Positions 15,690 to 25,122 are shown, counted from the stretch's first letter. The stretch is 48,908 nt of DNA from DATNPH01 sp036703315 (GCA_036703315.1 DATNPH010000072.1:1-48908); one strand, 5' to 3'. Notes: generated by a model not told the origin, from the letters alone. A program made the numbers and translations.

Positions 15690-16150
15690 CGGCAAATATC
15701 TATAGCAACCTGCTGGGGAACAAGATGATCGATGGAGCCGCCAAATCTAGCAATCTCTTTAACTACGCTACTACTTAAGAAACTGTACTCGTTAGAGGTA
15801 GCAAGAAAAACGGTTTCGATCTCATCCCAGAGGGTTTGATTAGTATGAGCCATCTGGAGTTCTTTTTCAAAGTCTGAAAGTACTCGTAGCCCCCGCAGCA
15901 GAACTTTAGCATTCCTCAGTTTCGCATATTCCACGGTTAATCCAGCAAAACTGTCCACTTCTATATTCGGGAGATGTTGTGTACAGAAGCGAATCTGCTC
16001 AACTCTTTCCTGCACGGTAAATAGAGGTGATTTATTAGGATTACGCAGCACAGCAACAATTACTTGCTCAAAGAGCTTACAGCCACGCTCTATGATGTCA
16101 AGGTGCCCTAGGGTAATCGGATCGAAACTGCCCGGATAAATTGCAATCAC
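15596..16150 (-). CDS. coaD: Phosphopantetheine adenylyltransferase
   Basis: Catalyses the fourth step of coenzyme A synthesis, joining AMP to 4'-phosphopantetheine. The nucleotidyltransferase motif is at the N-terminus: AIYPGSFDPITLGHLDIIER with the HxGH-type TLGH. LLRGLRVLSDFEKELQMAHTN carries the substrate-binding Arg, and YSFLSSSVVKEIARFGG is the second nucleotide-binding (ISSS-type) motif. The usual length is about 160 aa; here a tail of about 24 residues (PGAIPPTATNPATRMNYLPM) extends into the downstream DivIVA-like gene. The start is GTG at 16150 (ribosome site weak). The overlapping pair is probably co-transcribed. Confidence 0.95.
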   Translation of the reverse strand: MIAIYPGSFDPITLGHLDIIERGCKLFEQVIVAVLRNPNKSPLFTVQERVEQIRFCTQHLPNIEVDSFAGLTVEYAKLRNAKVLLRGLRVLSDFEKELQMAHTNQTLWDEIETVFLATSNEYSFLSSSVVKEIARFGGSIDHLVPQQVAIDICRCYAKTQPGAIPPTATNPATRMNYLPMDQEV

Positions 16151-16475
16151 TTGCTTAAGGCATTGGGAGAGTTACAGAGGCGATTATACCGATTAGGGAA
16201 CAGGGTGTGGAGATAGGCTTGTTGTGGTTTACGGATTTCCAATCGGGAGATGAGGGAGATAACTTCTCTATCTGCCTCACCTTCTAAGTTGTGTTGGCAA
16301 AGCACTACTATAGGTAGATACCGCGTGGGATAAATCGCCTACAGAATGTAAAGTCATTCGGTTTTGACCTCGCTGAGTCTGATAAGTTGAGTAAGTTAAT
16401 AGTTTTAATGCCTCTTGGCGTCGCTGACTGGTTTGCTCCTCAACAGCTCAAGGCGTCGGAAGGAAGGTTGGTGGG
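16151..16475. other. Intergenic region between divergent coaD and lysC
   Basis: This 325-bp gap has no open frame with a ribosome site, no RNA gene and no strong hairpin that I can see. It should hold the promoters of both genes. Confidence 0.6.
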
Positions 16476-18323
16476 ATGAACATTATGTCGCTAGTTGTCC
16501 AGAAATACGGTGGTACGTCCGTTGGGTCAGTTGAACGCATCCAAGCCGTTGCCCAACGCGTTATGAAAATAGCTCAAACTGGTACTTCCCTTGTTGTAGT
16601 CGTTTCCGCAATGGGTAAGACTACCGATAGTTTGGTAAAACTAGCCAACACAATTTCAACTAATCCCAGCCGCCGGGAAATGGATATGTTGCTCTCTACG
16701 GGTGAGCAAGTCTCTATTGCTCTGTTATGTATGGCATTGCAGGAATTGGGGCAACCAGCCATTTCTTTGACAGGCGCTCAGGTGGGTATTGTTACGGAAG
16801 CGCACCACAGCCGTGCCCGGATTCTTGAGATCCATCCTGAACGGATTTCGCGGCATCTGAACGAGGGCAAAGTTGTTGTTGTCGCTGGTTTTCAGGGCAT
16901 CAGTAGCATTGATAAATCAGAAATTACCACACTCGGTCGCGGCGGTTCGGATACTTCAGCGGTGGCTCTGGCGGCGGCATTAGGGGCACAGCAGTGCGAA
17001 ATTTATACCGATGTTCCAGGAATTTTGACAGCTGATCCCCGTGTGGTACCCGATGCCCAGTTGATGGACGAGATTACCTCAGATGAAATGCTGGAATTAG
17101 CCAGTTTAGGGGCGAAGGTGCTGCATCCTCGTGCTGTAGAAATTGCTCGGAATTACGGCGTTCCTCTGGTAGTGCTATCTAGTTGGACAGATGATCCAGG
17201 GACAAGGGTTATTTCGCCCAAGCCTCAGCCTCGTCCTTTGGAAGGTTTGGAGATTGCTCGATCTGTTGATGCGGTGGAATTTGATACGGATCAGGCGAAA
17301 GTGGCTTTATTGCGGGTGCCGGATCGTCCTGGTGTGGCGGCACGGTTGTTTGGTGAGATTGCTGGTCAAGACTTGGATGTGGATTTAATTATCCAGTCGA
17401 TTCACGAGGGTAATAGTAACGATATTGCCTTTACTGTTGTCAAAGATATTCTCAATCGAGCGGAAGCCGTAGCTGAAGCGATCGCTCCCACTCTTCGCAG
17501 CCATAACACGACTAATCCCGAAGAAGCTGAGGTGATGGTTGAGCGCGGCATTGCGAAAGTGTCTATTGCTGGGGCAGGCATGATTGGACGCCCTGGCATT
17601 GCGGCGCAGATGTTCAAAACCTTAGCGAGTTCGGGGGTCAACATTCAGATGATTTCGACTTCTGAGGTGAAAGTCAGTTGCCTAATAAATGCTCAGGATT
17701 GCGATCGCGCGATCGCTGCTCTCTGCCAAGTCTTCAACATCAGCAGTTCCCCAATCAAACCAGCAACAGCCGATCAATCTATCCTGACTCCCCACTCCCC
17801 AATTTCCACTCCCCATCGCCCCGTGCGAGGCGTTGCCCTCGACCTCAACCAAGCGCGTCTGGCGATACGCCATATTCCTGATCGTCCTGGTATGGCAGCT
17901 CAGTTATTTGGAATTTTGGCAGAGGAAAATATCAGCGTCGATATGATCATCCAATCGCAGCGTTGTCGCGTGGTTGATGGTCTTCCCACCCGTGATATTG
18001 CCTTCACGGTGTCACAAGCAGACGCTGAAGCAGCGCGCCTAGTTCTTCAACAGGCTTCTTCAACTCTAGGATGCGGTGAGATTCTGGTCGATCCAGACAT
18101 TGCCAAAGTCAGTATTGTTGGTGCTGGGATGGTCGGACAACCCGGTATCGCCGCTCGCATGTTTGAAGCGCTGGCTCAACACCAAATTAATATTCAAATG
18201 ATCACAACCTCGGAAATTAAGATTAGCTGTGTAGTGGCTCAAGAGCATGGTGTTACTGCCTTGCAAGCCATTCACAAAGCTTTTGGTCTGGCTGGAAGTA
18301 AAAAAATCCAGGTTCCAGCTTGA
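16476..18323 (+). CDS. lysC: Aspartate kinase with repeated ACT domains
   Basis: Phosphorylates aspartate, the entry step to lysine, threonine and methionine. The kinase domain begins VVQKYGGTSVGS (residues 7-18) and includes FQGISSIDKSEITTLGRGGSDTSAVALAAALGA (in parts) and EIYTDVPGILTADPRVVPDAQ (in parts). Two pairs of ACT regulatory domains follow, each with the repeated patterns VALLRVPDRPGVAARLFGEI / KVSIAGAGMIGRPGIAAQMF and ARLAIRHIPDRPGMAAQLFG / KVSIVGAGMVGQPGIAARMF. Four ACT units and about 600 aa are characteristic of cyanobacterial enzymes. The linker between the pairs (about residues 426-452) is Ser/Thr/Pro-rich and encoded by C-run repeats. The ATG at 16476 has GGAAGGAAGG upstream; the ATG at 16485 is an alternative. 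Confidence 0.96.
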   Translation: MNIMSLVVQKYGGTSVGSVERIQAVAQRVMKIAQTGTSLVVVVSAMGKTTDSLVKLANTISTNPSRREMDMLLSTGEQVSIALLCMALQELGQPAISLTGAQVGIVTEAHHSRARILEIHPERISRHLNEGKVVVVAGFQGISSIDKSEITTLGRGGSDTSAVALAAALGAQQCEIYTDVPGILTADPRVVPDAQLMDEITSDEMLELASLGAKVLHPRAVEIARNYGVPLVVLSSWTDDPGTRVISPKPQPRPLEGLEIARSVDAVEFDTDQAKVALLRVPDRPGVAARLFGEIAGQDLDVDLIIQSIHEGNSNDIAFTVVKDILNRAEAVAEAIAPTLRSHNTTNPEEAEVMVERGIAKVSIAGAGMIGRPGIAAQMFKTLASSGVNIQMISTSEVKVSCLINAQDCDRAIAALCQVFNISSSPIKPATADQSILTPHSPISTPHRPVRGVALDLNQARLAIRHIPDRPGMAAQLFGILAEENISVDMIIQSQRCRVVDGLPTRDIAFTVSQADAEAARLVLQQASSTLGCGEILVDPDIAKVSIVGAGMVGQPGIAARMFEALAQHQINIQMITTSEIKISCVVAQEHGVTALQAIHKAFGLAGSKKIQVPA

Positions 18324-19149
18324 GACTATAGAAACGGTTGATGTTTTGCCTGGCAATCGCCTTGATTGGGGTTGTCCCAGCAACGGTTTTGGTTTCTGGA
18401 TTAAGAGTCGCGATCGCTTTCACTAGATGTGGTATTTGGCGATCGCTGTCGTCTGTAGTCATCTTGTTTATTGACTATCTGTTGGTTACTACATTAGTAG
18501 CCTCGAATGCTCAGCCATTGATTTTGCCTGGGGTCAATGACGATTGAGAATATCAGGTGCAAAATCTCAAACAACTGATTGAGGAGCGCCCTATAGGAAT
18601 ACAACTCGGTATAAACACTCCTCCTTAACGCTTGCATAAGTGACAATAGCCCCAGAGATATGGTCATACAGTTAGGTTTTCGCACCAAGGAGCTGACTGA
18701 TGACTAGCTATCTGTTTAACAGGTTGTACTTTTGCAAAAGTTATTGTCTTAGGACACTCAATTTCTGCTACCAATGCATCTAAGAGTGTGTTATTCCATC
18801 AGCGAACTGGGCAAACTCATTGATAACATTGCCAATTTTGCCTTTGGAACTAGCGCACAGGTAACGGGTTGGCTACTCAGTAGCTAGTGCTCCAATACTT
18901 AGCCCTCTAAAAAAGGGGAGAACCACTTGGAGAGCCGCACACGCAAACAAAGGTTAAGTAGAACAATAGACTTTTGCAAATTCTCTGAACTGGGCACATA
19001 GCCAAAACATGAAACTTTATTTTTCCTACCCCCCATTTTTCAAGCTAGGCACCATGAGTTGGCACTCACAACGAAAGAATGACAATGATGCCTCCTGACC
19101 GTGATTCCTGGCTCCTGACTTCTAAGTCCCTATTTTCAAGTTAGCCCTA
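18324..19149. other. 826-bp region without a convincing gene
   Basis: Several short open frames exist on both strands, none with a ribosome site or recognisable protein. One (18338-18547, plus) would be hydrophobic but overlaps an equally plausible minus-strand frame. A 37-codon frame at 18774-18887 is also open. GCGATCGC sites occur near 18411 and 18440. The region probably holds the type I exporter promoter and decayed or repeat sequence. Confidence 0.55.
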
Positions 19150-22119
19150 ATGACCTATACGACAACGATTCACGAATTTCTGGGTGGCATCTCTCCGTTT
19201 GAGCAGTTGTCACCAGTCGCATTAGAAAAACTAGCTTCACAGTGTCAGTTGCTGCGCTATCGCATGGGTCAGGCAATTGTTGTACGAGAGCAACTGCCCG
19301 CTCACGTTGCTATTCTCTTTCAGGGACAAGCCCGTCTCCTGGGTTATGCACCCCGCCGTCAGGCACCTGTAACGCTGAAGTTGCTGCAACCGGGGGAAAT
19401 CATCGGTTGGGTTAGTCTACTGAGGGGAGTACCTTGTGAAACAGCGATCGCGTCTACTGAAACAGTTTGCCTTACCCTGAGTACGGCTGACTTCATGACC
19501 CTGCTGAAACGCGAACCAGCACTTTCAGATGCCTTTGGGTCACGTTGTAGTGTAGTGGAAGTTTTCGATCTTCTAGGTACAGAACTGGAGCGACGAGCCA
19601 ATGGACAAGCGAATCTCAAAGAACTCGCCCTTCAGGCGCACTCAAGCGCCGTAATCTGCAATTTGCCTAGTGGTAATGGTAAGCGCAGGCATGAGCCACT
19701 CGACGAGCATCGACTTTGGTTTATTAGTGGAGGTGCATCAGCTAGCTTACCCGTTGGAACCTGTCTCAATCGGGAAAAATCTGCAACCCTAGAGGTCAAA
19801 GGTTCTGGTTTCACTCGTCTAGTCGGGATTTCATCTGACATTCTCTCCCCCTGTGTCCCTCTCCCCCTCTCCTCTTCTCCCCTCACCACTCCCGATTCAG
19901 CAGAAATTCCTTACGCCCCAGAGCAACCTGCCTCATCAGCCAACTACGCTCAACAACAGAGAGCAACCAAACAAAACTATCCTTTTATTCGCGGTAGAGG
20001 TGCAGTTGATGCAACCTTAGCGTGCTTTCAGATGCTCTCTAAGCATTGGGCTATGCCCTTCCGCCGAGATACGGTACGCCGCGTCATTGTTCACCAGCAG
20101 TCCCAGAACGGCAAGCTCTCTCTCCAGCATTGTGGTGCCGTCGCTGACATGATGGGATTGAACGCTCAACTGGTCAATGTGCCAGCTATTGCCGTCAGCC
20201 GCCTGCCAACCCCAGCAATGCTCTCCTGGCAAGATAGCTTCGCTATCCTCTATGAAAGCAGTGAACGGGAACTGGTGCTAGCCGTGCCAGAATCGGGACT
20301 TCTTCGCATAAAACCCTCACGGTTTTTGGAAGCTTGGAGTGAAAATGGGCAGGTACTACTACTCAAACCGACTAAAGAAACTCCTAAACAACGGTTTGGG
20401 CTTTCGTGGTTCATCCCTTCCCTATTCCGTTACCGTAAAGTCTTGACGGAAGTTTTAATCGCTTCCTTTTTTGTTCAACTGTTTGGTCTGGCGAATCCCT
20501 TGATGATTCAGGTGATTATCGACAAGGTGATCGTACAGAACAGTATCAACACTCTGCACATTCTGGGCGTTTTACTGGTGGGTGTCGCAATTTTTGAGGC
20601 GATTTTAACAAGCCTGCGCACTTACTTATTTGTGGATACGACGAACCGGATTGACATGGCTCTGGGTTCGGAAATTATCGACCACTTGTTACGCTTGCCG
20701 TTGCGCTATTTTGAACGACGACCGGTTGGAGAATTAGCCACTCGTGTCAATGAGCTGGAAAATATTCGCCAGTTTCTCACCGGCACAGCGTTGACTGTGG
20801 TGTTAGATGCGGTCTTTTCCATAATCTACATCGTGGTCATGTTCATCTACAGTTGGCTGTTGACGCTGGTGACGTTGGCAGTGATTCCTTTGTTTGTGTT
20901 ACTGACAGTTGTCTTTTCGCCAATCGTGCGGCGACAACTACGCACTAAAGCGGAACGTCAAGCAGAAACTCAATCTTATTTGGTGGAGGTGTTATCAGGG
21001 ATTTCCACGGTTAAAGCCCAGAATATTGAATTGCGATCGCGTTGGCAATGGCAAGAGCGGTATGCTCGTTATGTCAGCGACGGATTTAAGAATGTTTTGA
21101 CCTCCACTGCCGTCGGTTCAACTAGCAATTTTTTGAACAAATTGTCTGCCTTACTAGTGCTTTGGGTGGGAGCCTATCTAGTATTAGATGGCAAATTAAC
21201 ATTGGGGCAGTTAATTGCTTTCCGGATTATTTCTGGCTACGTCACTGGGCCTTTATTACGGTTAGCCCAAATTTGGCAAAACTTTCAAAGTACAGCGCTA
21301 TCCCTTGAACGTCTGAGTGATATTGTAGATACTCCCCAAGAATCTGATGAACAAGACCGTGGTAATATTGCCCTGCCTACTATTCAAGGAGCAGTGAAGT
21401 ATGAAAATGTCTCATTTCGCTTTGCTGCTAGTGGTGCGCTTCAGTTAAGCAATATTAGCTTGGATATTCCTGTCGGCACTTTTGTCGGCGTTGTCGGTCA
21501 AAGTGGCTCTGGTAAAAGCACTTTAATGAAGCTGTTGGCTCGACTGTATGAACTAGATGCGGGTCGGATTGTCATTGATGATTACGATATCAGCAAAGTA
21601 GAACTATATTCGCTGCGGCGTCAGATTGGTATTGTCCCTCAGGACAGCCTTTTATTTGATGGTACGGTGCAGGAGAATATTGCCCTAACGAATCCTGATG
21701 CCAGTTCTGAGGAAATTATCGAGGCAGCAAAAATTGCAGCAGCACACGAGTTTATTATGAGCTTGCCCATGGGCTATAACACCCGTGTCGGAGAGCGAGG
21801 TTCAGCCTTATCGGGGGGACAACGGCAGCGAATTGCGATCGCTCGGACAGTTTTGCAATCACCCCGACTACTAATTTTAGATGAAGCCACTAGTGCCTTG
21901 GATTACGATACTGAGCGGCAAGTGTCTCTAAATCTTGCCCAAGCCTATCAAGGGCGCACCGTCTTTTTCATTACCCATCGCCTCAGTACAATTCGTAACG
22001 CCGACATCATTTTGATGATGGATAAAGGAACAATAGTGGAACAGGGTACCCATGAAGAATTAATAACCCAAAAAGGTCGCTATTACTGTCTCTATCGACA
22101 ACAGGAAGCTCAACTGTAG
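19150..22119 (+). CDS. Type I secretion ABC exporter with cyclic-nucleotide-binding-like and degenerate C39 domains
   Basis: A 989-aa HlyB-like exporter. Residues about 10-130 form a cNMP-binding-type barrel (SPVALEKLASQCQLLRYRMG, LLQPGEIIGWVSLL). After a variable linker, residues about 278-405 match a peptidase C39 domain in which the catalytic Cys position is Ala288 (AVDATLACFQML) and the usual His motif reads DSFAILYE, so double-glycine cleavage is unlikely. Transmembrane helices span about 415-700. The ATPase has Walker A GQSGSGKST (about 783), signature LSGGQRQR (about 887), Walker B LLILDEATSALD and THRLST. Family knowledge: such proteins export unprocessed substrates together with an HlyD adaptor and an outer-membrane TolC. 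The adaptor gene follows 38 bp downstream. The substrate is unknown. Confidence 0.92.
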   Translation: MTYTTTIHEFLGGISPFEQLSPVALEKLASQCQLLRYRMGQAIVVREQLPAHVAILFQGQARLLGYAPRRQAPVTLKLLQPGEIIGWVSLLRGVPCETAIASTETVCLTLSTADFMTLLKREPALSDAFGSRCSVVEVFDLLGTELERRANGQANLKELALQAHSSAVICNLPSGNGKRRHEPLDEHRLWFISGGASASLPVGTCLNREKSATLEVKGSGFTRLVGISSDILSPCVPLPLSSSPLTTPDSAEIPYAPEQPASSANYAQQQRATKQNYPFIRGRGAVDATLACFQMLSKHWAMPFRRDTVRRVIVHQQSQNGKLSLQHCGAVADMMGLNAQLVNVPAIAVSRLPTPAMLSWQDSFAILYESSERELVLAVPESGLLRIKPSRFLEAWSENGQVLLLKPTKETPKQRFGLSWFIPSLFRYRKVLTEVLIASFFVQLFGLANPLMIQVIIDKVIVQNSINTLHILGVLLVGVAIFEAILTSLRTYLFVDTTNRIDMALGSEIIDHLLRLPLRYFERRPVGELATRVNELENIRQFLTGTALTVVLDAVFSIIYIVVMFIYSWLLTLVTLAVIPLFVLLTVVFSPIVRRQLRTKAERQAETQSYLVEVLSGISTVKAQNIELRSRWQWQERYARYVSDGFKNVLTSTAVGSTSNFLNKLSALLVLWVGAYLVLDGKLTLGQLIAFRIISGYVTGPLLRLAQIWQNFQSTALSLERLSDIVDTPQESDEQDRGNIALPTIQGAVKYENVSFRFAASGALQLSNISLDIPVGTFVGVVGQSGSGKSTLMKLLARLYELDAGRIVIDDYDISKVELYSLRRQIGIVPQDSLLFDGTVQENIALTNPDASSEEIIEAAKIAAAHEFIMSLPMGYNTRVGERGSALSGGQRQRIAIARTVLQSPRLLILDEATSALDYDTERQVSLNLAQAYQGRTVFFITHRLSTIRNADIILMMDKGTIVEQGTHEELITQKGRYYCLYRQQEAQL

Positions 22120-22157
22120 CTTTGTAAAGTGCATATCTACCCTAACAGCAGAGTGTT

Positions 22158-23711
22158 ATGAATTACAAAAATGGGTCTAAGCTAGACAAAAAAATTTCCT
22201 TAGCCTCACCACCCATTCCCATCCAGCCGACTGAAATCACTGCCACAAACTCAAATAATAACGGCAAATATGACCAGCCTGTTATTCTTCGACAATCCCA
22301 TAGTTGGTCACGAGCAATTCTTTGGACAATTATGGGTGTCACAGTCTTTGGAGTTATTTGGGCAAGCGTTGCCAAAATTGAGGAAGCTATTCCTGCTCAA
22401 GGCAAGTTAGAGCCTCAAGATGCTGTTAAAGCTGTTCAAGCTCCCATTAACGGGGTTGTTAAAGAAATTTATGTTAAGGATGGGCAGCATGTTAAGAAAG
22501 ATGATTTGCTAGTCAAACTTGACCCTACAGCGGCTAAGGCTCAACAGACTTCCCTTGAAAAGATTCGCGCTACATTAATTAAAGAAAATCAGTTTTATCG
22601 TGAAGTTCTACGCAACTCCGCTTTTTCATCCGTTACTAAACCAGAACTAGCACGACTGGAACTTCCTAGAGAAATTGCCTCTCTCACTGAAAGTCGTAAA
22701 GCTTTAGTCGCTGAGAATCAGCTTTATCAAACTCAACTTAGGGGTGATCAAGAGGGGACTAACCTCAGTCCTGAACAACGAGCACGTTTGCAAATTGCCA
22801 CCGCAGAACTTAACTCTCGCGTTATGGCTAATGAGTTGGAAGTTGGACAACTAGAGAGGCAATTTGATCAGAATAAAGTTCAACTTGCTAATGCTAAAAG
22901 TAGGTTAGCCGTTGAGCAGAGAATTCTTAATCAGATTGAGGTCTTGGCAGTTGAAGGGGGAATTGCCCAAATCCAATACCTCAAGCAGCAACAGGAGGTA
23001 AAAACCCGCCAATCTGAAGTTGACCAGCTTATTCAGGAACAAGACCGCCTAGGATTAAAGATTGGGCAGGCTAAACAACAGAGGAAAAATACCCTTGCTC
23101 TCTCTCAAAAAGATTTAACAACTCAGATAGCTACAAATGATAAAAAAATTGCTGAAATTGACAGTCAGTTGAACAAATTCATTGTAGAGAATGAGAAAAA
23201 ACTTGCAGAAGTTGATAGCCAGCTGAGTCAGATAAACTTAAATTTGAGTTACCAAGAGCTTCGAGCACCTACCAATGGAACTGTATTTGATTTAAAACCA
23301 ACGGCTCCTGGATTTGTTACTAATTCCGCAGAGCCTGTTCTTAAGATTGTTCCAGACGATGGTCTTGTTGCCAAGGTATTTATTACTAATAAAGATATTG
23401 GTTTTGTAAAAAAAGGAATGCCAGTTGATGTCAGGATTGACTCATTTCCCTTTAGTGAGTTCGGTGATGTGAAAGGAGAGTTAGTGTGGATTGGTGACGA
23501 TGCACTGCCACCTGAGCAAATTCGTCCGTTCTATACTTTTCCGGCAAAAATTAAATTGAAGCAACAATCACTGGTGATTAATGACCGAAAAGTGCCGCTG
23601 CAATCAGGGATGTCAGTCAGTGCCAATATTCGAGTCCGCGATCGTACAGTATTAAGTATCTTCACTGACTTGTTTAGTGCAACCACTGAGAGCTTGAAAA
23701 CTGTTCGATAA
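22158..23711 (+). CDS. HlyD family periplasmic adaptor of a type I secretion system
   Basis: 517 aa. A cytosolic N-terminus of about 50 residues is followed by one transmembrane segment (ILWTIMGVTVFGVIWASVAK, about 54-73) and a lipoyl-type half motif (GKLEPQDAVKAVQAPINGVV, KDGQHVKKDDLLVKLDPT). A long coiled-coil hairpin fills about 130-375, and the second lipoyl half follows (LSYQELRAPTNGTVFDLKP). The beta-barrel domain includes IVPDDGLVAKVFITNKDIGFVKKG and the membrane-proximal part LQSGMSVSANIRVRDRTVLS. The protein spans the periplasm and links the ABC exporter just upstream to an outer-membrane channel. The gap of 38 bp implies one operon. A TolC-like gene is not in the window. Confidence 0.94.
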   Translation: MNYKNGSKLDKKISLASPPIPIQPTEITATNSNNNGKYDQPVILRQSHSWSRAILWTIMGVTVFGVIWASVAKIEEAIPAQGKLEPQDAVKAVQAPINGVVKEIYVKDGQHVKKDDLLVKLDPTAAKAQQTSLEKIRATLIKENQFYREVLRNSAFSSVTKPELARLELPREIASLTESRKALVAENQLYQTQLRGDQEGTNLSPEQRARLQIATAELNSRVMANELEVGQLERQFDQNKVQLANAKSRLAVEQRILNQIEVLAVEGGIAQIQYLKQQQEVKTRQSEVDQLIQEQDRLGLKIGQAKQQRKNTLALSQKDLTTQIATNDKKIAEIDSQLNKFIVENEKKLAEVDSQLSQINLNLSYQELRAPTNGTVFDLKPTAPGFVTNSAEPVLKIVPDDGLVAKVFITNKDIGFVKKGMPVDVRIDSFPFSEFGDVKGELVWIGDDALPPEQIRPFYTFPAKIKLKQQSLVINDRKVPLQSGMSVSANIRVRDRTVLSIFTDLFSATTESLKTVR

Positions 23712-24197
23712 CTGGTTTGTTTCTAGTTGACGGTGATGTTGAGATTGTTGCTCCCCCTTGTCTCCCCTAAATCAGGGGTGGCAAGGGAGTCTGATTCTGG
23801 AGGAAGGAGCTTTAACCACTCATCTATAGAACTACACGATATCTCAGCACTCTCAGAGCGCGATCGCCTCAAGCGCAGCAGCAAAGCTAATCGCAGCAAG
23901 CTAATCGGCACAACCGATTACATTTGCAAATTATTTACGGAGGAATCCGGAAAGCTACAACTTCAGGGGGTAGTTAAGTATATCTCGACAAGCGCGAGCT
24001 GTACCCACATAACTCTTGTTGCTATAGTGGCTATTAGCTCTACTATGACGGACTTTTATTCTTTTCGTAGAGAGCTTCACTTACGCAGAGCGGGTGAACG
24101 TTTTGAAAGTTACGAATAATCTCTGATATTCAATTCAAAGATTACCCGTAACCTTGATTAAACAAAATTTGCTGCTTTTACAACCCAGGTCAATCAG
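23712..24197. other. Intergenic region with palindromic repeat between hlyD-like and wecG-like genes
   Basis: These 486 bases contain a C-run/G-run hairpin (23751-23789) and GCGATCGC near 23860. A 130-codon frame (23727-24119) starts inside the hairpin and has low-complexity, Ser-rich translation; I do not accept it as a gene. A shorter frame from ATG near 24043 is possible but without support. Confidence 0.55.
23751..23789 (+). terminator. Imperfect hairpin after the HlyD gene, terminator or dispersed repeat
   Basis: CTCCCCCTTGTCTCCCCT pairs with AGGGGTGGCAAGGGAG around AAATC, with small mismatches. It lies 40 bp after the adaptor stop codon. There is no following T-run. The C-run/G-run pattern is also typical of dispersed cyanobacterial repeats. 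Confidence 0.45.
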
Positions 24198-24974
24198 ATG
24201 GAAACTGTCAGTATTTTAAATGTAGACATCGATAATGTCACAGAGGCTGAGGTTTTAAAGCAACTAGAGTCTGGCGTCGTCTTCACACCAAACGTCGATC
24301 ACTTACTCTTGCTGCATAACGATCCAGAGTTCATTAAGGTTTACGAAGGCGCTGACTACAGATTGTGTGACAGTAAAATTCTTTACTTTGTGTCTAGATT
24401 TTTGGGGACACCCATAAAAGAAAAAATTTCTGGCTCTGATTTTTTCCCAGCTTTTTGCAAGTATCACAAAGATAATGAGGAGATTAAAATCTTTCTCTTA
24501 GGAGCAAAAGAGGGAGTAGCACTCAAAGCTCAAGAAAACCTGAATGCCCAAATGGGTAGAGAAATTGTTGTTGGAGCGCATTCGCCCTCCTTCGGGTTTG
24601 AAAAAAACGAACAAGAATGTTTAGAAATAATTGAAGAGATTAAAAACTCAGGAGCAACAGTACTGGCAGTAGGAGTGGGTGCACCTAAACAAGAAAAGTG
24701 GATACACAAGTACAAAGACCAGTTGCCAAACATCAAAATTTTCCTAGCAATAGGTGCCACGATTGACTTTGAGGCAGGTAATAAACAAAGAGCTCCTAAA
24801 TGGGTGACTGAACTCGGGCTGGAATGGTTACACAGACTAATTTCTGAACCCAAAAGATTATGGAAGAGGTACTTGATCGGGGGACCTATCTTCTGCTGGT
24901 TAATCTTGAAACAGAAGCTCAAAGTGCCAAGCTTTATCAGTATCCGTTTGCTGAAGTCACTCCCTGACCTCTAG
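24198..24974 (+). CDS. WecG/TagA/CpsF family glycosyltransferase
   Basis: 258 aa of the family that adds N-acetylmannosaminuronic acid or N-acetylmannosamine (or related sugars) to a lipid-linked sugar during polysaccharide synthesis. Family motifs are in order: VVFTPNVDHLLLLHNDPEF (residues 28-46) with the conserved TPN, YRLCDSKILYFVSRFLGTPI with the catalytic-type Asp, GATVLAVGVGAPKQEKWI, and GATIDFEAGNKQRAPKWVTELGLEWLHRL (in parts) ending with EPKRLWKRYL. The C-terminal basic amphipathic helix attaches such enzymes to the membrane. It opens the polysaccharide locus and is followed in the same direction by galE. The acceptor and sugar are unknown. Confidence 0.9.
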   Translation: METVSILNVDIDNVTEAEVLKQLESGVVFTPNVDHLLLLHNDPEFIKVYEGADYRLCDSKILYFVSRFLGTPIKEKISGSDFFPAFCKYHKDNEEIKIFLLGAKEGVALKAQENLNAQMGREIVVGAHSPSFGFEKNEQECLEIIEEIKNSGATVLAVGVGAPKQEKWIHKYKDQLPNIKIFLAIGATIDFEAGNKQRAPKWVTELGLEWLHRLISEPKRLWKRYLIGGPIFCWLILKQKLKVPSFISIRLLKSLPDL

Positions 24975-25122
24975 AAGTCAGGAATTCAGGTAATAGACAG
25001 AAGGGTTCAGTAGTCTTGAGTCAGAGAACTCTGAGTAAGGTTCACGCAACAATCAGGAGCATTAAGATAAGGGCTTGAAAGCATCAATCCTGAGCAACAT
25101 TTTGTAATTCTTTATTCTTCTA

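Noticed and set aside
16151..16475. Riboswitch upstream of lysC
   Set aside because: No conserved lysine-element sequence or strong structured leader is recognisable, and none is expected for cyanobacterial lysC.
18338..18547. 69-codon hydrophobic frame after lysC
   Set aside because: No ribosome site, it overlaps an equally open minus-strand frame, and it contains HIP1 sites that bias frames open.
18774..18887. 37-codon frame upstream of the exporter as a possible secreted peptide cargo
   Set aside because: No ribosome site and no double-glycine leader; the exporter's C39 domain also lacks its catalytic Cys.
23727..24119. 130-codon plus-strand frame between the HlyD and WecG genes
   Set aside because: It starts within a palindromic repeat, has a low-complexity translation, no ribosome site and no recognisable domain.
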